In this document: in pieces, positions 1 to 8,423 of the stretch
Numbering within the stretch: the stretch's first letter is position 1
How the letters are laid out: every line of letters begins with the position of its first letter
Assembly (NCBI RefSeq): GCF_016907515.1
Contig: NZ_JAFBBY010000001.1
Coordinates: 2,418,001 to 2,482,000, forward strand
Source of the DNA: Nocardioides nitrophenolicus
GTDB lineage: Bacteria > Actinomycetota > Actinomycetes > Propionibacteriales > Nocardioidaceae
Length of the DNA: 64,000 bases
Direction of reading: 5' to 3'
Made by a program: the position numbers and the translations under genes
The notes under the pieces: generated by a model
The model's database searches: none
What the model saw: the letters and a program-made list of their open reading frames with translations, nothing else
Told to the model about the DNA's origin: nothing

Positions 1-1668
1 GTCGACCTGCTCGTCATCGGCTCGGGCACCGGGCTCGCCGCCGCCCTGAGCGCCCGCGAGCAGGGCCTCGACGTCCTCGTCGTCGAGAAGACCGCGTACG
101 TCGGCGGCTCCACCGCCCGCTCCGGCGGCGCGTTCTGGATCCCCGCCAACCCCGCCCTCCTCGAGGCCGGCTCCCGCGACACCCTCGAGCGCGGCGAGAC
201 CTACCTCGACGCCGTCGTGGGCGACAACGCCCCCCGGGCCCGCTGGCAGGCCTTCCTGCGCCACGGCCCCGACACGATCACGATGCTGCGCCGTACGACG
301 GGCCTCAAGTTCATGTGGGCCCGCGGGTACGCCGACTACCACACCGAGCTGCCCGGCGGCGACGCCGCGGGCCGCAGCGTCGAGAGCAGGCCGTTCGACG
401 CCTCCGTGCTCGGCGAGTCGCGCGAGCTGCTGCGTCCGGGCGTCGTCGAGGCGCCGGTGCCGATGCCGGTCACCGGCGCGGACTACAAGTGGATGAACCT
501 CGTCGCCCGCAAGCCCGGCAAGGGCCTGCCCCGGATCCTGCGCCGCGCGGCGCAGGGCATCGGTGGCATGGCGCTCGGTCGCGACTACCTCGCCGGCGGC
601 CAGGCCCTCGCGGCCGGTCTCTTCGCGGGCGCGCTGCGCGCCGGCATCCCGATCTGGCGCGAGACCTCGCTGGTCGAGCTCGTCACCGAGGGCGACCGCG
701 TGGTCGGCGCCGTGGTCGAGCGCGACGGCGCCCGCGAGACGATCCTCGCGCGCAAGGGCGTCGTCCTCGCGGCCGGCGGCTTCGACCACGACCTGGCGAT
801 GCGGCACCGCTACCAGGCGGAGTTCCTCGAGGACTGGAGCCTCGGCAACGACGGCAACACCGGCGACGCGATCAAGCTCGGCGCCGAGGTGGGCGCCGAG
901 CTGACGCTGATGGACCAGACCTGGTGGTTCCCCGCCGTCGCGCCGCTGCCCGGCGGTGCGCCGCAGGTGCTGCTCGCCGAGCGCTCGCTGCCCGGGTCGA
1001 TCATGGTCGACCGGCACGGCCGCCGGTTCATCAACGAGTCGATCGACTACATGACCTTCGGCCAGACCGTCCTCGAGCGCGACCGCGCCGGCGACCCGGT
1101 CGGCGCGATGTGGCTGGTCTTCGACCAGGCCTACCGCAACAGCTACGTCCTCGCCGGCTCGCTCTTCCCGCGGATGGCGCTGCCCCGGGAGTGGTACGAC
1201 GCCGGCATCGCCCACCGCGCCGCCTCCGCCGCCGAGCTGGCCCGCGCGACCGGCCTGCCCGAGGCCGCGCTGACCGAGACGCTCGACCGCTTCACGGGGA
1301 TGGCGGCGGCGGGCATCGACGACGACTTCCACCGCGGCAACAGCGCGTACGACCGCTACTACGGCGACCCGACGGTCACCCCCAACCCCAACCTGCGCCC
1401 CCTCGACCGCGGCGACCTGTACGCCGTCAAGGTGGTGCTCAGCGACCTCGGCACCTGCGGCGGCCTGCGCTGCGACGAGCACGGCCGTCCGCTGCGCGCG
1501 GACGACAGCGTGATCGAGGGCCTCTACGCGATCGGCAACACGGCCGGCAACGTCTTCGGGCGGGCCTACCCGGGCGCCGGCGCGACCATCGGCCAGGGCC
1601 TGGTGTTCGGCCACATCGTCGCCACCCACGCCGCGCGGCACGCGGCCTCCGCGGTGGTCACGGCCTGA
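1..1668 (+). CDS. kstD: 3-ketosteroid delta1-dehydrogenase-like flavoprotein, 5' end cut by window
   Basis: This FAD-dependent dehydrogenase probably introduces the C1-C2 double bond of 3-ketosteroids, a step needed before ring-B opening. The reading frame is already open at base 1 with a Rossmann motif (GSGTG at fragment residues 7-11), so only a few N-terminal residues are missing and 555 residues are visible. Residues matching the KstD active-site tyrosines are seen: Tyr110/Tyr113 in GYADYH, Tyr378 in FDQAYR, and Tyr523 in AYPGAGATIG. It is cytosolic, with no signal peptide expected. It is convergent with the isomerase/kstD pair. The family call is firm. The exact steroid substrate is inferred from the neighbours. 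Confidence 0.85.
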   Translation, partial: VDLLVIGSGTGLAAALSAREQGLDVLVVEKTAYVGGSTARSGGAFWIPANPALLEAGSRDTLERGETYLDAVVGDNAPRARWQAFLRHGPDTITMLRRTTGLKFMWARGYADYHTELPGGDAAGRSVESRPFDASVLGESRELLRPGVVEAPVPMPVTGADYKWMNLVARKPGKGLPRILRRAAQGIGGMALGRDYLAGGQALAAGLFAGALRAGIPIWRETSLVELVTEGDRVVGAVVERDGARETILARKGVVLAAGGFDHDLAMRHRYQAEFLEDWSLGNDGNTGDAIKLGAEVGAELTLMDQTWWFPAVAPLPGGAPQVLLAERSLPGSIMVDRHGRRFINESIDYMTFGQTVLERDRAGDPVGAMWLVFDQAYRNSYVLAGSLFPRMALPREWYDAGIAHRAASAAELARATGLPEAALTETLDRFTGMAAAGIDDDFHRGNSAYDRYYGDPTVTPNPNLRPLDRGDLYAVKVVLSDLGTCGGLRCDEHGRPLRADDSVIEGLYAIGNTAGNVFGRAYPGAGATIGQGLVFGHIVATHAARHAASAVVTA

Positions 1669-1680
1669 TCCGGGCGGGTC

Positions 1681-1794
1681 GCTGTAACACGCAGTCCGCC
1701 GCTGTAACACGCAGTCCACGTCGCGACACGCCGTGCGACACGCCGACGAAGCGCCGACTGGGGTCGGGTAGGCCGGCGGACTACGTGTTACAGC
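1681..1794. repeat. Short direct plus inverted repeat at a convergent junction
   Basis: A 17-nt motif (gctgtaacacgcagtcc) occurs twice in direct orientation at 1681-1697 and 1701-1717. It occurs once inverted with one mismatch at 1778-1794. The second and third copies can form a long-armed hairpin between two convergent genes, so a bidirectional terminator or an intergenic repeat element is likely. Confidence 0.7.
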
Positions 1795-1796
1795 GG

Positions 1797-1895
1797 CCGG
1801 GACCCGCCCCGACCTGCCCCGCCGGGACCCGCCGGGACCCGCCCCGACCCGACCTGCCCCGCCGGGACCCGCCCCGCCCCGCCCCGACGCAACCC
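1797..1895. repeat. Degenerate C/G-rich tandem repeat
   Basis: This stretch consists of imperfect repeats of ccgggacccgccccgacctg. The clearest copies begin near 1798 and 1833, followed by cccgc reiterations. It fills the gap before the isomerase stop codon. No coding sequence is evident. It may have arisen by slippage. Confidence 0.55.
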
Positions 1896-1899
1896 CGCC

Positions 1900-2271
1900 T
1901 CAGGCGGGCCGGACCACCATGTCCTCGGGCGCCCAGAACGCCCGCATGGACGTGATCCTCCCGTCGGCGTCGAAGGTCATCACGTCGATCGGCTCGACGA
2001 CGTACTGCTGGTCGCCGGCGTCGGTGGTGACCCGGAACGAGAACGCCGCCTGCCCCTCCACCGCTCGTACGGCGAGCAGCTCGGTCGCGACCCGCGCGCC
2101 CGCGAGCGCGCCGTAGAACTCCTCGATCGCCGCGCGCCCGCGCAGGACGTCGGCGCCGACCGGGTCCTCGAGCGTCGCGTCGGGTGCGTAGAGGGCGGCG
2201 ATGGCGGCGGGCGAGCCGCCGGCGACGGCGTCGAGGTAGCGGGCCACCGCGGCCCTGGCCTCGGCGCTCAC
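1900..2271 (-). CDS. ksi: Steroid delta5-3-ketosteroid isomerase
   Basis: This 123-residue SnoaL/NTF2-fold protein should move the double bond of delta5-3-ketosteroids into conjugation (delta5 to delta4). It closely resembles the Comamonas/Pseudomonas ketosteroid isomerases in length and motifs. The catalytic residues are all present: Tyr12 (RY near the N-terminus), Asp36 in LEDPVG and Asp96 in EPID. The GTG start at 2271 overlaps the stop of the upstream kstD-like gene by 4 nt (GTGA), which indicates translational coupling. The pairing of an isomerase with a dehydrogenase fits conversion of pregnenolone- or DHEA-type steroids. Confidence 0.85.
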   Translation of the reverse strand: MSAEARAAVARYLDAVAGGSPAAIAALYAPDATLEDPVGADVLRGRAAIEEFYGALAGARVATELLAVRAVEGQAAFSFRVTTDAGDQQYVVEPIDVMTFDADGRITSMRAFWAPEDMVVRPA

Positions 2272-3830
2272 CGGGCGTCCCCGTCGCCGGCGCCCTCGGC
2301 CATGGCACGCACCGCGAGGTGGCTGAACAGCATGCTGGTGCCGATCGGGTTGCCGCCGCCCGGATAGACGGTGCCGCTGGGCGCGGCCATGGTGTTCCCG
2401 GCGGCGTAGAGCCCGGGGATCGGCGTACCGTCGGCGGTGAGCACGCGTGCGGAGGTGTCGGTGCGCAGGCCGCCCTTGGTGCCGAGGTCGGAGATGCCGA
2501 AGGCCGCCGCGTGGAAGGGGCCCTCGTCGATGCTCACCAGCGGCGGCTCGCCGCCGGAGAAGAAGCGGTCGTAGGCCTCCCCGCCTCGCCCGAAGTCCGC
2601 GTCGCAGCCGTCGGCGACGAGCTGGTTGAAGCGCTCGACGGTGGCGACCAGGGCGTCGACCGGTACGCCGATCAGCGCGGCCAGCTCGGGCAGCGTGTCG
2701 GCGGTGTGCCACAGGCCCGCGGCGACGTACTGCTCCTCGTCGACCATCGAGACGTTGGTGGCGCGCACCGGCGGGATCGAGCCCTCCTTGTCGTCGTAGA
2801 CCATCCAGTACGGGCGGGTGACGCCCTCGTCGTCGGTGAGGTGGTCGATGATCGCCCGGCCGAGCCGGTCGTAGGGGGCCGACTCGTTGACGAAGCGCCT
2901 GCCCTCGCCGTCGACGAAGATCCCGCCGGTGAACCACAGCGCGAACGCCGAGCGCCCGTCGGGGTGGGTGAGCCCGGGCGACCACCACGCCTCGCCCATC
3001 AGGTCGACGTCGCCGCCGACCGCTATCGCGGCCTGGTGGGCGCGCCCGACGTTGGTGGGCGGGCCCATCGTGTCGCGGGCGACGCCGGGGACGCCGTACT
3101 TGCGGCGCAGCTCGTCGTTGGCCTCGAAGCCGCCGGCGGCCAGCAGCACGCCGCGGCGCGCGCGGATCGCCCGGCGTACGCCGTCGTGCTCGACGATCGC
3201 GCCGACCACGACGCCGTCCTCGACGACGAGCTCGGTGAGCGCGGTCTCGCGGACCAGCGTCGCGTGGGGGTAGGTCGCCAGCGCGGTCAGGAAGCGGGCG
3301 ACGAGGGCACGGCCGCCGACGAACAGGTCGTCGGGCGGGGGCGTGCCGAGCCGGTCGTTGTCGAGCGGCCCGCGCACGACCTCGCGCAGCTCGGGTGCGT
3401 CCGGCACTGGCAGCGGGGTCGGGATGATGTGGCGCTGCCCGTCGCGGCGCGCCTTGGGCGCCTCGCCGAAGTAGTCGGGCCACGGGTAGGGCTCGAACGA
3501 GAGGTGCGCGTCCTCCTCGAGATAGGCGATCAGCCCGGCCCCGCCGCGGACGTAGGTCTCCTGCAGGTCGGCGGGGGTGCGCTCGCCGACCACGGCGCGG
3601 TAGTACTCGAGCGCGTCCTCGACGGTGTCGTCGGTGCCGGCGCGGAGCAGCACCGGGTTGGCGGGGAACCAGGCCCCGCCGCCGCCGGAGTAGGCGGTCG
3701 TGCCGCCGAACTTGTCACCGGCCTCGACCAGGCACACGCTCAGCCCCTCGCGGGCCGCGGTGTAGGCGCCGGCCATGCCGCCGGCGCCGGAGCCCGCCAC
3801 CAGTACGTCGTACTCCTCTGCCCAGTCCAT
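2268..3830 (-). CDS. kstD: KstD-family FAD-dependent 3-ketosteroid dehydrogenase (second copy)
   Basis: This 520-residue flavoprotein of the fumarate-reductase/KstD family has a GSGAGG FAD motif at residues 13-18. Tyr120 lies in PWPDYF and Tyr489 in the C-terminal VYPGGGNPIG motif, matching KstD active-site tyrosines. The ATG at 3830 is preceded by an AGAGGA-like ribosome site; a longer open frame upstream has none. It is coupled to the isomerase downstream. It may be a delta1-dehydrogenase, or a delta4(5alpha)-dehydrogenase as found for some paralogues. The C-terminal motif differs from the first copy (GGNPIG versus GAGATIG), so their substrates may differ. Confidence 0.8.
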   Translation of the reverse strand: MDWAEEYDVLVAGSGAGGMAGAYTAAREGLSVCLVEAGDKFGGTTAYSGGGGAWFPANPVLLRAGTDDTVEDALEYYRAVVGERTPADLQETYVRGGAGLIAYLEEDAHLSFEPYPWPDYFGEAPKARRDGQRHIIPTPLPVPDAPELREVVRGPLDNDRLGTPPPDDLFVGGRALVARFLTALATYPHATLVRETALTELVVEDGVVVGAIVEHDGVRRAIRARRGVLLAAGGFEANDELRRKYGVPGVARDTMGPPTNVGRAHQAAIAVGGDVDLMGEAWWSPGLTHPDGRSAFALWFTGGIFVDGEGRRFVNESAPYDRLGRAIIDHLTDDEGVTRPYWMVYDDKEGSIPPVRATNVSMVDEEQYVAAGLWHTADTLPELAALIGVPVDALVATVERFNQLVADGCDADFGRGGEAYDRFFSGGEPPLVSIDEGPFHAAAFGISDLGTKGGLRTDTSARVLTADGTPIPGLYAAGNTMAAPSGTVYPGGGNPIGTSMLFSHLAVRAMAEGAGDGDAR

Positions 3831-3915
3831 CGTGTTCCTCTCACCGGTTCGCGACGCCGACCTCCGGCGTCGTGGCGGCGACGCTAGGGAGCATCCCGGC
3901 CCGGCTCCGGCGGTC

Positions 3916-3932
3916 CTCCCGTCCTGCGGGAG
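3916..3932. promoter_or_regulatory. Putative steroid-regulon operator upstream of kstD
   Basis: This is a perfect inverted repeat CTCCCG-tcctg-CGGGAG, centred about 94 bp upstream of the kstD start. The same 6-5-6 arrangement recurs upstream of the iclR, hsaA, hsaB/hsaD and kshA genes. The binding protein is unknown; the IclR or MarR-type regulators nearby are candidates. Confidence 0.5.
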
Positions 3933-3951
3933 TCGGCCGGCGCGGCCCGGA

Positions 3952-4752
3952 TCAGCGCAGCCAGGATCGGCCCTGGAGGCGGCGCTTGGGGAAGAGGACG
4001 CCGGCCACGCGGTGGGCCTGGTTGAGCAGCAGCGGGCCGACCCGCGCGGGCGGGAGCTCGCCGGGGACGGCCAGCGAGATCGCGGCGACGGCACCCTGGG
4101 GGCCGAGGACGGGGACGGCGATCGAGGCGATGCCGGTGACGGGGTCGGCCGGCGCGTGGACCACGCCGCGGCGCTGGCGGGCGGCGGCGAGCTCGCGGTG
4201 CAGCAGCGCCAGCCGGTCGGCGGCCAGCCGTGGGCCCAGCACGTCGTCGACGTACTCGGGCGCCCGGCAGGCGAGCAGCGCGCGCCCGCTCACGGTGTCG
4301 CAGGCGAGCAGCCGGGCGCCGACCCGCGAGGGAACGGCGCGGGCCACGGAGCCACCGATCTTGTCGAGGTAGTGGACCCGGTCGCCCTCGAGCGCGGAGA
4401 GGTGGGCGACCGCGCCGGTGAGGGCGTGCAGCTCGTTGAGGAACGGCGACGCGGCGACCCGCACCTCCTGGTGCTCGCCGGGCCGGCCGGTGAGCGTGGG
4501 CGCGTGCGGCCCGAGCCGGTAGCCACGGGTGTCGTGCTCGACCCAGCCCTCCTCGATGAGCTGGCCGAGGATCCGGAAGGCGGTGGAGCGGGGCAGCCCG
4601 GTCAGCGCCATCACGTCCTCGAGCATGAGCCGGTCGGGCGACTCGCTGAAGGCGTTGAGGATCCGGGTCACCCGGCCCACGACGCCCAGTGGGGTACGCC
4701 GGTCGTCGGGGTCGGTGGCCGCGGACGCGGCGGGCAGTGCGGTGACGGTCAT
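3952..4752 (-). CDS. IclR-family transcriptional regulator
   Basis: This 266-residue protein has an N-terminal winged helix-turn-helix (about residues 23-85, with LPRSTAFRIL in the recognition region). An IclR effector-binding domain follows. The ATG at 4752 has a GGAG ribosome site. IclR proteins typically sense small catabolic intermediates and activate or repress nearby operons. Its position inside the steroid genes, downstream of and in the same direction as the MarR gene, makes it a candidate regulator of the cluster. A TGTG-N8-CACA repeat at 4786-4801 and a CTCCCG-type repeat at 4863-4879 lie upstream. The ligand is unknown. Confidence 0.88.
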   Translation of the reverse strand: MTVTALPAASAATDPDDRRTPLGVVGRVTRILNAFSESPDRLMLEDVMALTGLPRSTAFRILGQLIEEGWVEHDTRGYRLGPHAPTLTGRPGEHQEVRVAASPFLNELHALTGAVAHLSALEGDRVHYLDKIGGSVARAVPSRVGARLLACDTVSGRALLACRAPEYVDDVLGPRLAADRLALLHRELAAARQRRGVVHAPADPVTGIASIAVPVLGPQGAVAAISLAVPGELPPARVGPLLLNQAHRVAGVLFPKRRLQGRSWLR

Positions 4753-4862
4753 GGATGCTCCTCGACGGTGGTGCCTCCCCCCGAGTGTGAGCACTGACAC
4801 AGGGTAAATCAAGTGGACGGAACGCACGTATTCTCTGCGGCTCGATGCGCCTCAGTTCGCGA

Positions 4863-4879
4863 CTCCCGCCCAGAGGGAG
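4863..4879. promoter_or_regulatory. Putative steroid-regulon operator upstream of iclR
   Basis: The inverted repeat CTCCCG-cccag-aGGGAG (one mismatch) has the same 6-5-6 geometry as the kstD site. It lies about 111 bp upstream of the IclR start. The rest of 4753-5007 holds no convincing gene. It includes an AT-richer stretch near 4935-4985 that may carry promoter elements. Confidence 0.4.
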
Positions 4880-5007
4880 CGCTCGTGATCGCTGAAATGG
4901 GGGTCTGACCTGCGGAAATGTCTGCCATGACCCTTCACCAAACTACTTGCCGAACGGCTAGTTTTAGTGGATCGATTGCACGGAATTTTCTCGACCCAGC
5001 TCGCCGC

Positions 5008-5997
5008 TCACAGCTCGGAGATCAGCCCCCGAGCGCTCAGCGCGGCGACGTAGCGCTCCACGAGCGCCGCCCAGCCGGCCCGCTCGGCCTCGTCCAGCGG
5101 ACCCAGCGCGGCCACCAGGTCGGTTCGCTGCGCGGCACCCAGCCGGCGCACCTGGGCCACCCCGCGCCGCGAGCAGCGCACCAGCGTGGTGCGCCGGTCG
5201 AAGGTGTCGGCCGCGCGCTCCACCAGGCCGAGCTCCTGCAGCCGGCTGACCCGCTTGCTGGCCTGGGTGTGGTCGACCCAGGTCCGCTCGGCCAGGTCGG
5301 AGACGGCCAGCGGGCCGTGCCTGTCGACGACGACCAGGGTCAGGTAGACCGGCGGGCTGAGGTCCGGCGCGTGGTCGCGCAGCAGCTGCTCGAACCACCG
5401 GGCCTGGGGCAGCCAGGCGAACAGCCGGATCGCGGCCTCGCCCAGCGCCAGCCGCGCCTCGGTGGGACGCACGTCGTCGGTGGCGACCAGCCGCTGCCAC
5501 AGCTCGGGCGCGGCGGAGTCGGGCCGGTCGGCCAGCCACCCGCTGAGCCCGGCGTGCACCAGGCGCAGCCAGCGGGCCAGCGCGGCCACCTCGTCCTCGC
5601 TCCAGTCGGCGGTCGCACTGAGCGAGGCGTCGGCCCAGCTGCGCAGGGACCGGTCCATCACCGGCTGCGCCGCCGGGGCGACCCGCAGCAGGGTGCGCCG
5701 TCCGTCGGCGGGGTCGGCCTGCCGGGCGACGTACCCGAGCTCCTCGAGCCGGCGGGCCTGCCGGCTGGTCCGGGACAGGTCGGTGGCCAGAGCCGCGGCC
5801 ACGGTGCTCGTCGGCACCGGCGGGCGGCCGTTGAGGTACTCCAGCAGCCGCAGGTCGGCGGCCGGCAGCGAGACGCCGCCGAGCTCCTCGAAGATCCGGG
5901 TGTGCTCGCGGCTCTCGGCGACCCTCGCGAAGACGTTGAGCAGCCCCAGCGTCGTGCTCTCCAGCGAGGGGGTCGGCTCGCTCGTCGGGGACGTCAC
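5008..5997 (-). CDS. Tandem MarR-type transcriptional regulator
   Basis: This protein of about 329 residues contains two successive MarR-like winged-helix modules. One spans roughly residues 15-150 (TDLSRTSRQARRLEELGYV). The second spans roughly 185-325 (WVDHTQASKRVSRLQELGLVER). MarR proteins normally act as homodimers of a single module, so the fusion would act as a built-in pseudo-dimer. Two adjacent GTG codons (6000 and 5997) follow a GGAGGG ribosome site; either could be the start. It is divergent from hsaA, so it probably controls that promoter. The ligand is unknown, but phenolic seco-steroids are plausible. Confidence 0.8.
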   Translation of the reverse strand: MTSPTSEPTPSLESTTLGLLNVFARVAESREHTRIFEELGGVSLPAADLRLLEYLNGRPPVPTSTVAAALATDLSRTSRQARRLEELGYVARQADPADGRRTLLRVAPAAQPVMDRSLRSWADASLSATADWSEDEVAALARWLRLVHAGLSGWLADRPDSAAPELWQRLVATDDVRPTEARLALGEAAIRLFAWLPQARWFEQLLRDHAPDLSPPVYLTLVVVDRHGPLAVSDLAERTWVDHTQASKRVSRLQELGLVERAADTFDRRTTLVRCSRRGVAQVRRLGAAQRTDLVAALGPLDEAERAGWAALVERYVAALSARGLISEL

Positions 5998-6113
5998 CAC
6001 GGGCTCCCTCCGGTCGTCGGTCTGGTCAGGCTCGCGCCCGATTCTCGCGCGCCGCCGATCGCTGCCGGACGGCGGGAGAGCAATGGGTCCGGCCGTGCCC
6101 GGTTCGCGCTCAG

Positions 6114-6130
6114 TTCCCGCCTGGCGGGAG
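6114..6130. promoter_or_regulatory. Putative steroid-regulon operator upstream of hsaA
   Basis: The inverted repeat tTCCCG-cctgg-CGGGAG lies 76 bp upstream of the hsaA start, in the divergent MarR/hsaA intergenic region. It matches the 6-5-6 repeat seen at the other steroid promoters of the window. Confidence 0.48.
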
Positions 6131-6205
6131 AACGCCCGGCAGGAGGGGGCCGGCGTTGCGACGGTGACCCCACGACTGCCCGAGCAGTCCCGGAGGAGGA
6201 GAACC

Positions 6206-7390
6206 ATGGGCCACGAAGTCCTGTCCGCGATCGAGGAGCGCGCCGAGCAGATCGCCGCGACCGGTGCGGCCAACGAGAAGCTCGGCAAGCTGGACGACCA
6301 GGCGGTCGCCCTGCTGCGCGAGACCGGCGTGATGAAGATGCTGCAGCCGGCCAAGTACGGCGGCCTGCAGACGACCCCGGCCGAGTTCGCCGAGGCCGTG
6401 ATGAAGGTCGCCGCGTGCGACGGCGCGACCGGCTGGGTCGCCGGCATCGTCGGCCTGCACCCGTGGGAGATGGCGATGATGGACTCGCGCCTGCAGGAGG
6501 AGGTCTGGGGCGCGAACCCGGACGTCTGGATCGCCTCCCCCTACGCCCCGATGGGCATGCTGACCCCCGCCGACGGCGGCTTCACGTTCTCCGGCCGGTG
6601 GCAGTTCTCCTCGGGCACCGACCACTGCGACTGGATCTTCCTGGGGGCCACCATGGCCGGCCCCGACGGCGCGCCCGACTTCGCGGCCGGGATGTACCAC
6701 GTGGTCCTCCCGCGCGCCGACTACACGATCGTCGAGGACTCCTGGGACGTCGTGGGCCTGCGCGGCACCGGGTCCAAGGACGTCATCGTCGACAACGCCT
6801 TCATCCCCGACTACCGGGTACTCGGCTACGACCGGCTCACCGACGGCTCCGCGCCGCGCGACGCCGGCCTGGACGACCCGACGTACCTGATGCCGTTCAC
6901 GACCGTCTTCCCCAGCGGCATCACCTCGGCCGTCCTGGGCATCTGCGACGGCGCGCTCGCCCACCACCTCGCCTACCAGACCAACCGGCTCCAGATCACG
7001 GGTACGGCGGTGCGCGAGGACCCCTACGTGCTCTCGGCCATCGGTGCCGCGGCGGCCGAGATCCACGCGTCCAAGGTGGCGCTGCTCGACAGCCTGCGCT
7101 GGAGCTACGACCGGGTGGCCGCGGGCCACGAGCTGACCTTCGCGGAGCGCTCGAAGAACCGGCAGACGCAGGTCACCGCCTCGTGGCGCGCCGTCCGCGC
7201 CATGGACGAGATCGTGGCCCGCTCGGGCGGCAACGGGCTGCGCCTGGACCACCCGATGCAGCGCTTCTGGCGCGACGGCCACATGGGCCTCGCGCACGCG
7301 ATCAACGTGCCCGGCCCCGTCCTGCACGCCTCGGCCCTCGGCGAGATGGACCTCGTGCCGCCGCCGGGCCCGCTGCACTCGATGATCTGA
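6206..7390 (+). CDS. hsaA: 3-hydroxy-9,10-seconandrosta-1,3,5(10)-triene-9,17-dione 4-monooxygenase, oxygenase subunit (HsaA-like)
   Basis: This 394-residue flavin-dependent monooxygenase has the acyl-CoA dehydrogenase fold (HpaB-unrelated group D, HsaA type). It would ortho-hydroxylate the phenolic seco-steroid to a catechol using reduced flavin from HsaB. Visible features include the ACAD-like N-terminal helix bundle, the mid-domain WQFSSGTDHCDWIFLG and WDVVGLRGTGSKDV segments, and a C-terminal helical domain. The ATG at 6206 follows a strong GGAGGAG site. hsaC starts 22 bp after its stop, so the two are cotranscribed. A related aromatic monooxygenase activity cannot be excluded from sequence alone. 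Confidence 0.85.
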   Translation: MGHEVLSAIEERAEQIAATGAANEKLGKLDDQAVALLRETGVMKMLQPAKYGGLQTTPAEFAEAVMKVAACDGATGWVAGIVGLHPWEMAMMDSRLQEEVWGANPDVWIASPYAPMGMLTPADGGFTFSGRWQFSSGTDHCDWIFLGATMAGPDGAPDFAAGMYHVVLPRADYTIVEDSWDVVGLRGTGSKDVIVDNAFIPDYRVLGYDRLTDGSAPRDAGLDDPTYLMPFTTVFPSGITSAVLGICDGALAHHLAYQTNRLQITGTAVREDPYVLSAIGAAAAEIHASKVALLDSLRWSYDRVAAGHELTFAERSKNRQTQVTASWRAVRAMDEIVARSGGNGLRLDHPMQRFWRDGHMGLAHAINVPGPVLHASALGEMDLVPPPGPLHSMI

Positions 7391-7412
7391 TCCCTGGAAG
7401 GAAACCACCCCG

Positions 7413-8345
7413 ATGACCCAGAACGTCCGCCACATCCGCTCGCTCGGCTACCTGCGCATGCAGAGCCAGGACATCGCCCGCTGGCGCGAGCTCGCCATCG
7501 ACACGCTCGGCTTCCAGGAGGTCGCCGGCGCCGACCCCGACGGCCTCTACCTGCGGATGGACGAGCGCCCCGCGCGCCTCGTCGTCCTCCCGGGCGGGCC
7601 GGACCGCGTGCTCAGCATCGGCTGGGAGGTGCGCGACCACCTCGCCCTCGCCGCGGTCGCCCGCGACCTCGAGGCCGCCGGCGTCGCGGTCAAGCCGCTC
7701 ACCGACGACGAGCTCGCCGACCGCCGGGTCGAGGGCGCGATCGGCTTCACCGACCCCGGCGGCAACCCGACCGAGATCTTCTTCGGCCCCGAGCTCGACC
7801 ACAGCCCGGTGCGCACCGGCTTCGCGCAGCGGTTCGTCACCGGCGACCAGGGCCTGGGCCACGTCGTCGTCCCCACGACCAGTCCGGAGGAGACCTACGC
7901 CTTCTACGTCGAGACGCTCGGCTTCCTGCCGCGCGGCGCGATGAAGGCCGGGCCGCCGATCGACGGCTACCAGCCGCGGGTCCGCTTCCTCGGCGTCAAC
8001 CAGCGCCACCACAGCCTCGCGCTCATCGGCGCCCCCCACGGCGAGGCGCCGGGCCTGGTCCACTTCATGGTCGAGGTCGACGAGCTCGACGCCGTCGGCC
8101 GCGCGCTCGACCAGGTCAACCAGCGCGGCTTCTCCATCTCGTCGACGCTGGGCCGGCACACCAACGACAAGATGGTGTCCTTCTACGTCCGCGCGCCCGG
8201 CGGCTGGGACGTCGAGTACGGCACCGACGGCAGCCGGGTGGACGAGACGTCGTACACGTCGGAGGAGATCACCGCCGACTCCTACTGGGGCCACGACTGG
8301 TCCGGCTCCGAGCCGCTCGCGGCGTTCGTCCCGCCCTCCGCCTGA
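7413..8345 (+). CDS. hsaC: Extradiol dioxygenase, 3,4-DHSA dioxygenase (HsaC-like)
   Basis: This 310-residue type I (VOC fold) extradiol dioxygenase would cleave the catechol 3,4-DHSA between C4 and C5. The two-domain layout is clear. Fe(II) ligands of the C-terminal domain are visible as His150 (GLGHVV), His217 (LVHFMV) and Glu268 (WDVEYG). Second-sphere residues His200, His249 and Tyr258 match the BphC active site. The protein resembles mycobacterial HsaC along its length, including the C-terminal WGHDW segment. It has a GGAAGGAAA ribosome site and sits directly downstream of hsaA. Confidence 0.9.
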   Translation: MTQNVRHIRSLGYLRMQSQDIARWRELAIDTLGFQEVAGADPDGLYLRMDERPARLVVLPGGPDRVLSIGWEVRDHLALAAVARDLEAAGVAVKPLTDDELADRRVEGAIGFTDPGGNPTEIFFGPELDHSPVRTGFAQRFVTGDQGLGHVVVPTTSPEETYAFYVETLGFLPRGAMKAGPPIDGYQPRVRFLGVNQRHHSLALIGAPHGEAPGLVHFMVEVDELDAVGRALDQVNQRGFSISSTLGRHTNDKMVSFYVRAPGGWDVEYGTDGSRVDETSYTSEEITADSYWGHDWSGSEPLAAFVPPSA

Positions 8346-8353
8346 CCCTTCCC

Positions 8354-8416
8354 CGTCGTACCGGACGAAACGGTCGTGAACTCGTCGAGTTCACGACCGT
8401 TTTGCCCGGTACGACG
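8354..8416. terminator. Long hairpin between convergent hsaC and hsaB
   Basis: Two 31-nt arms (8354-8384 and 8386-8416) are complementary apart from two mismatches around a 1-nt centre. They are followed or preceded by short T/A runs on either strand. The position between two convergent genes fits a bidirectional transcription terminator. Confidence 0.75.
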
Positions 8417-8423
8417 GGCGACC

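Noticed and set aside
1681..1717. Two direct 17-nt repeats resembling a CRISPR start
   Set aside because: There are only two direct copies spaced 3 nt apart plus one inverted copy, no array, and no cas genes nearby.
3831..4094. N-terminal extension of the KstD-like gene up to 4094
   Set aside because: The upstream frame lacks a ribosome site, overlaps the IclR gene and is not like the family; ATG 3830 has an AGAGGA site.
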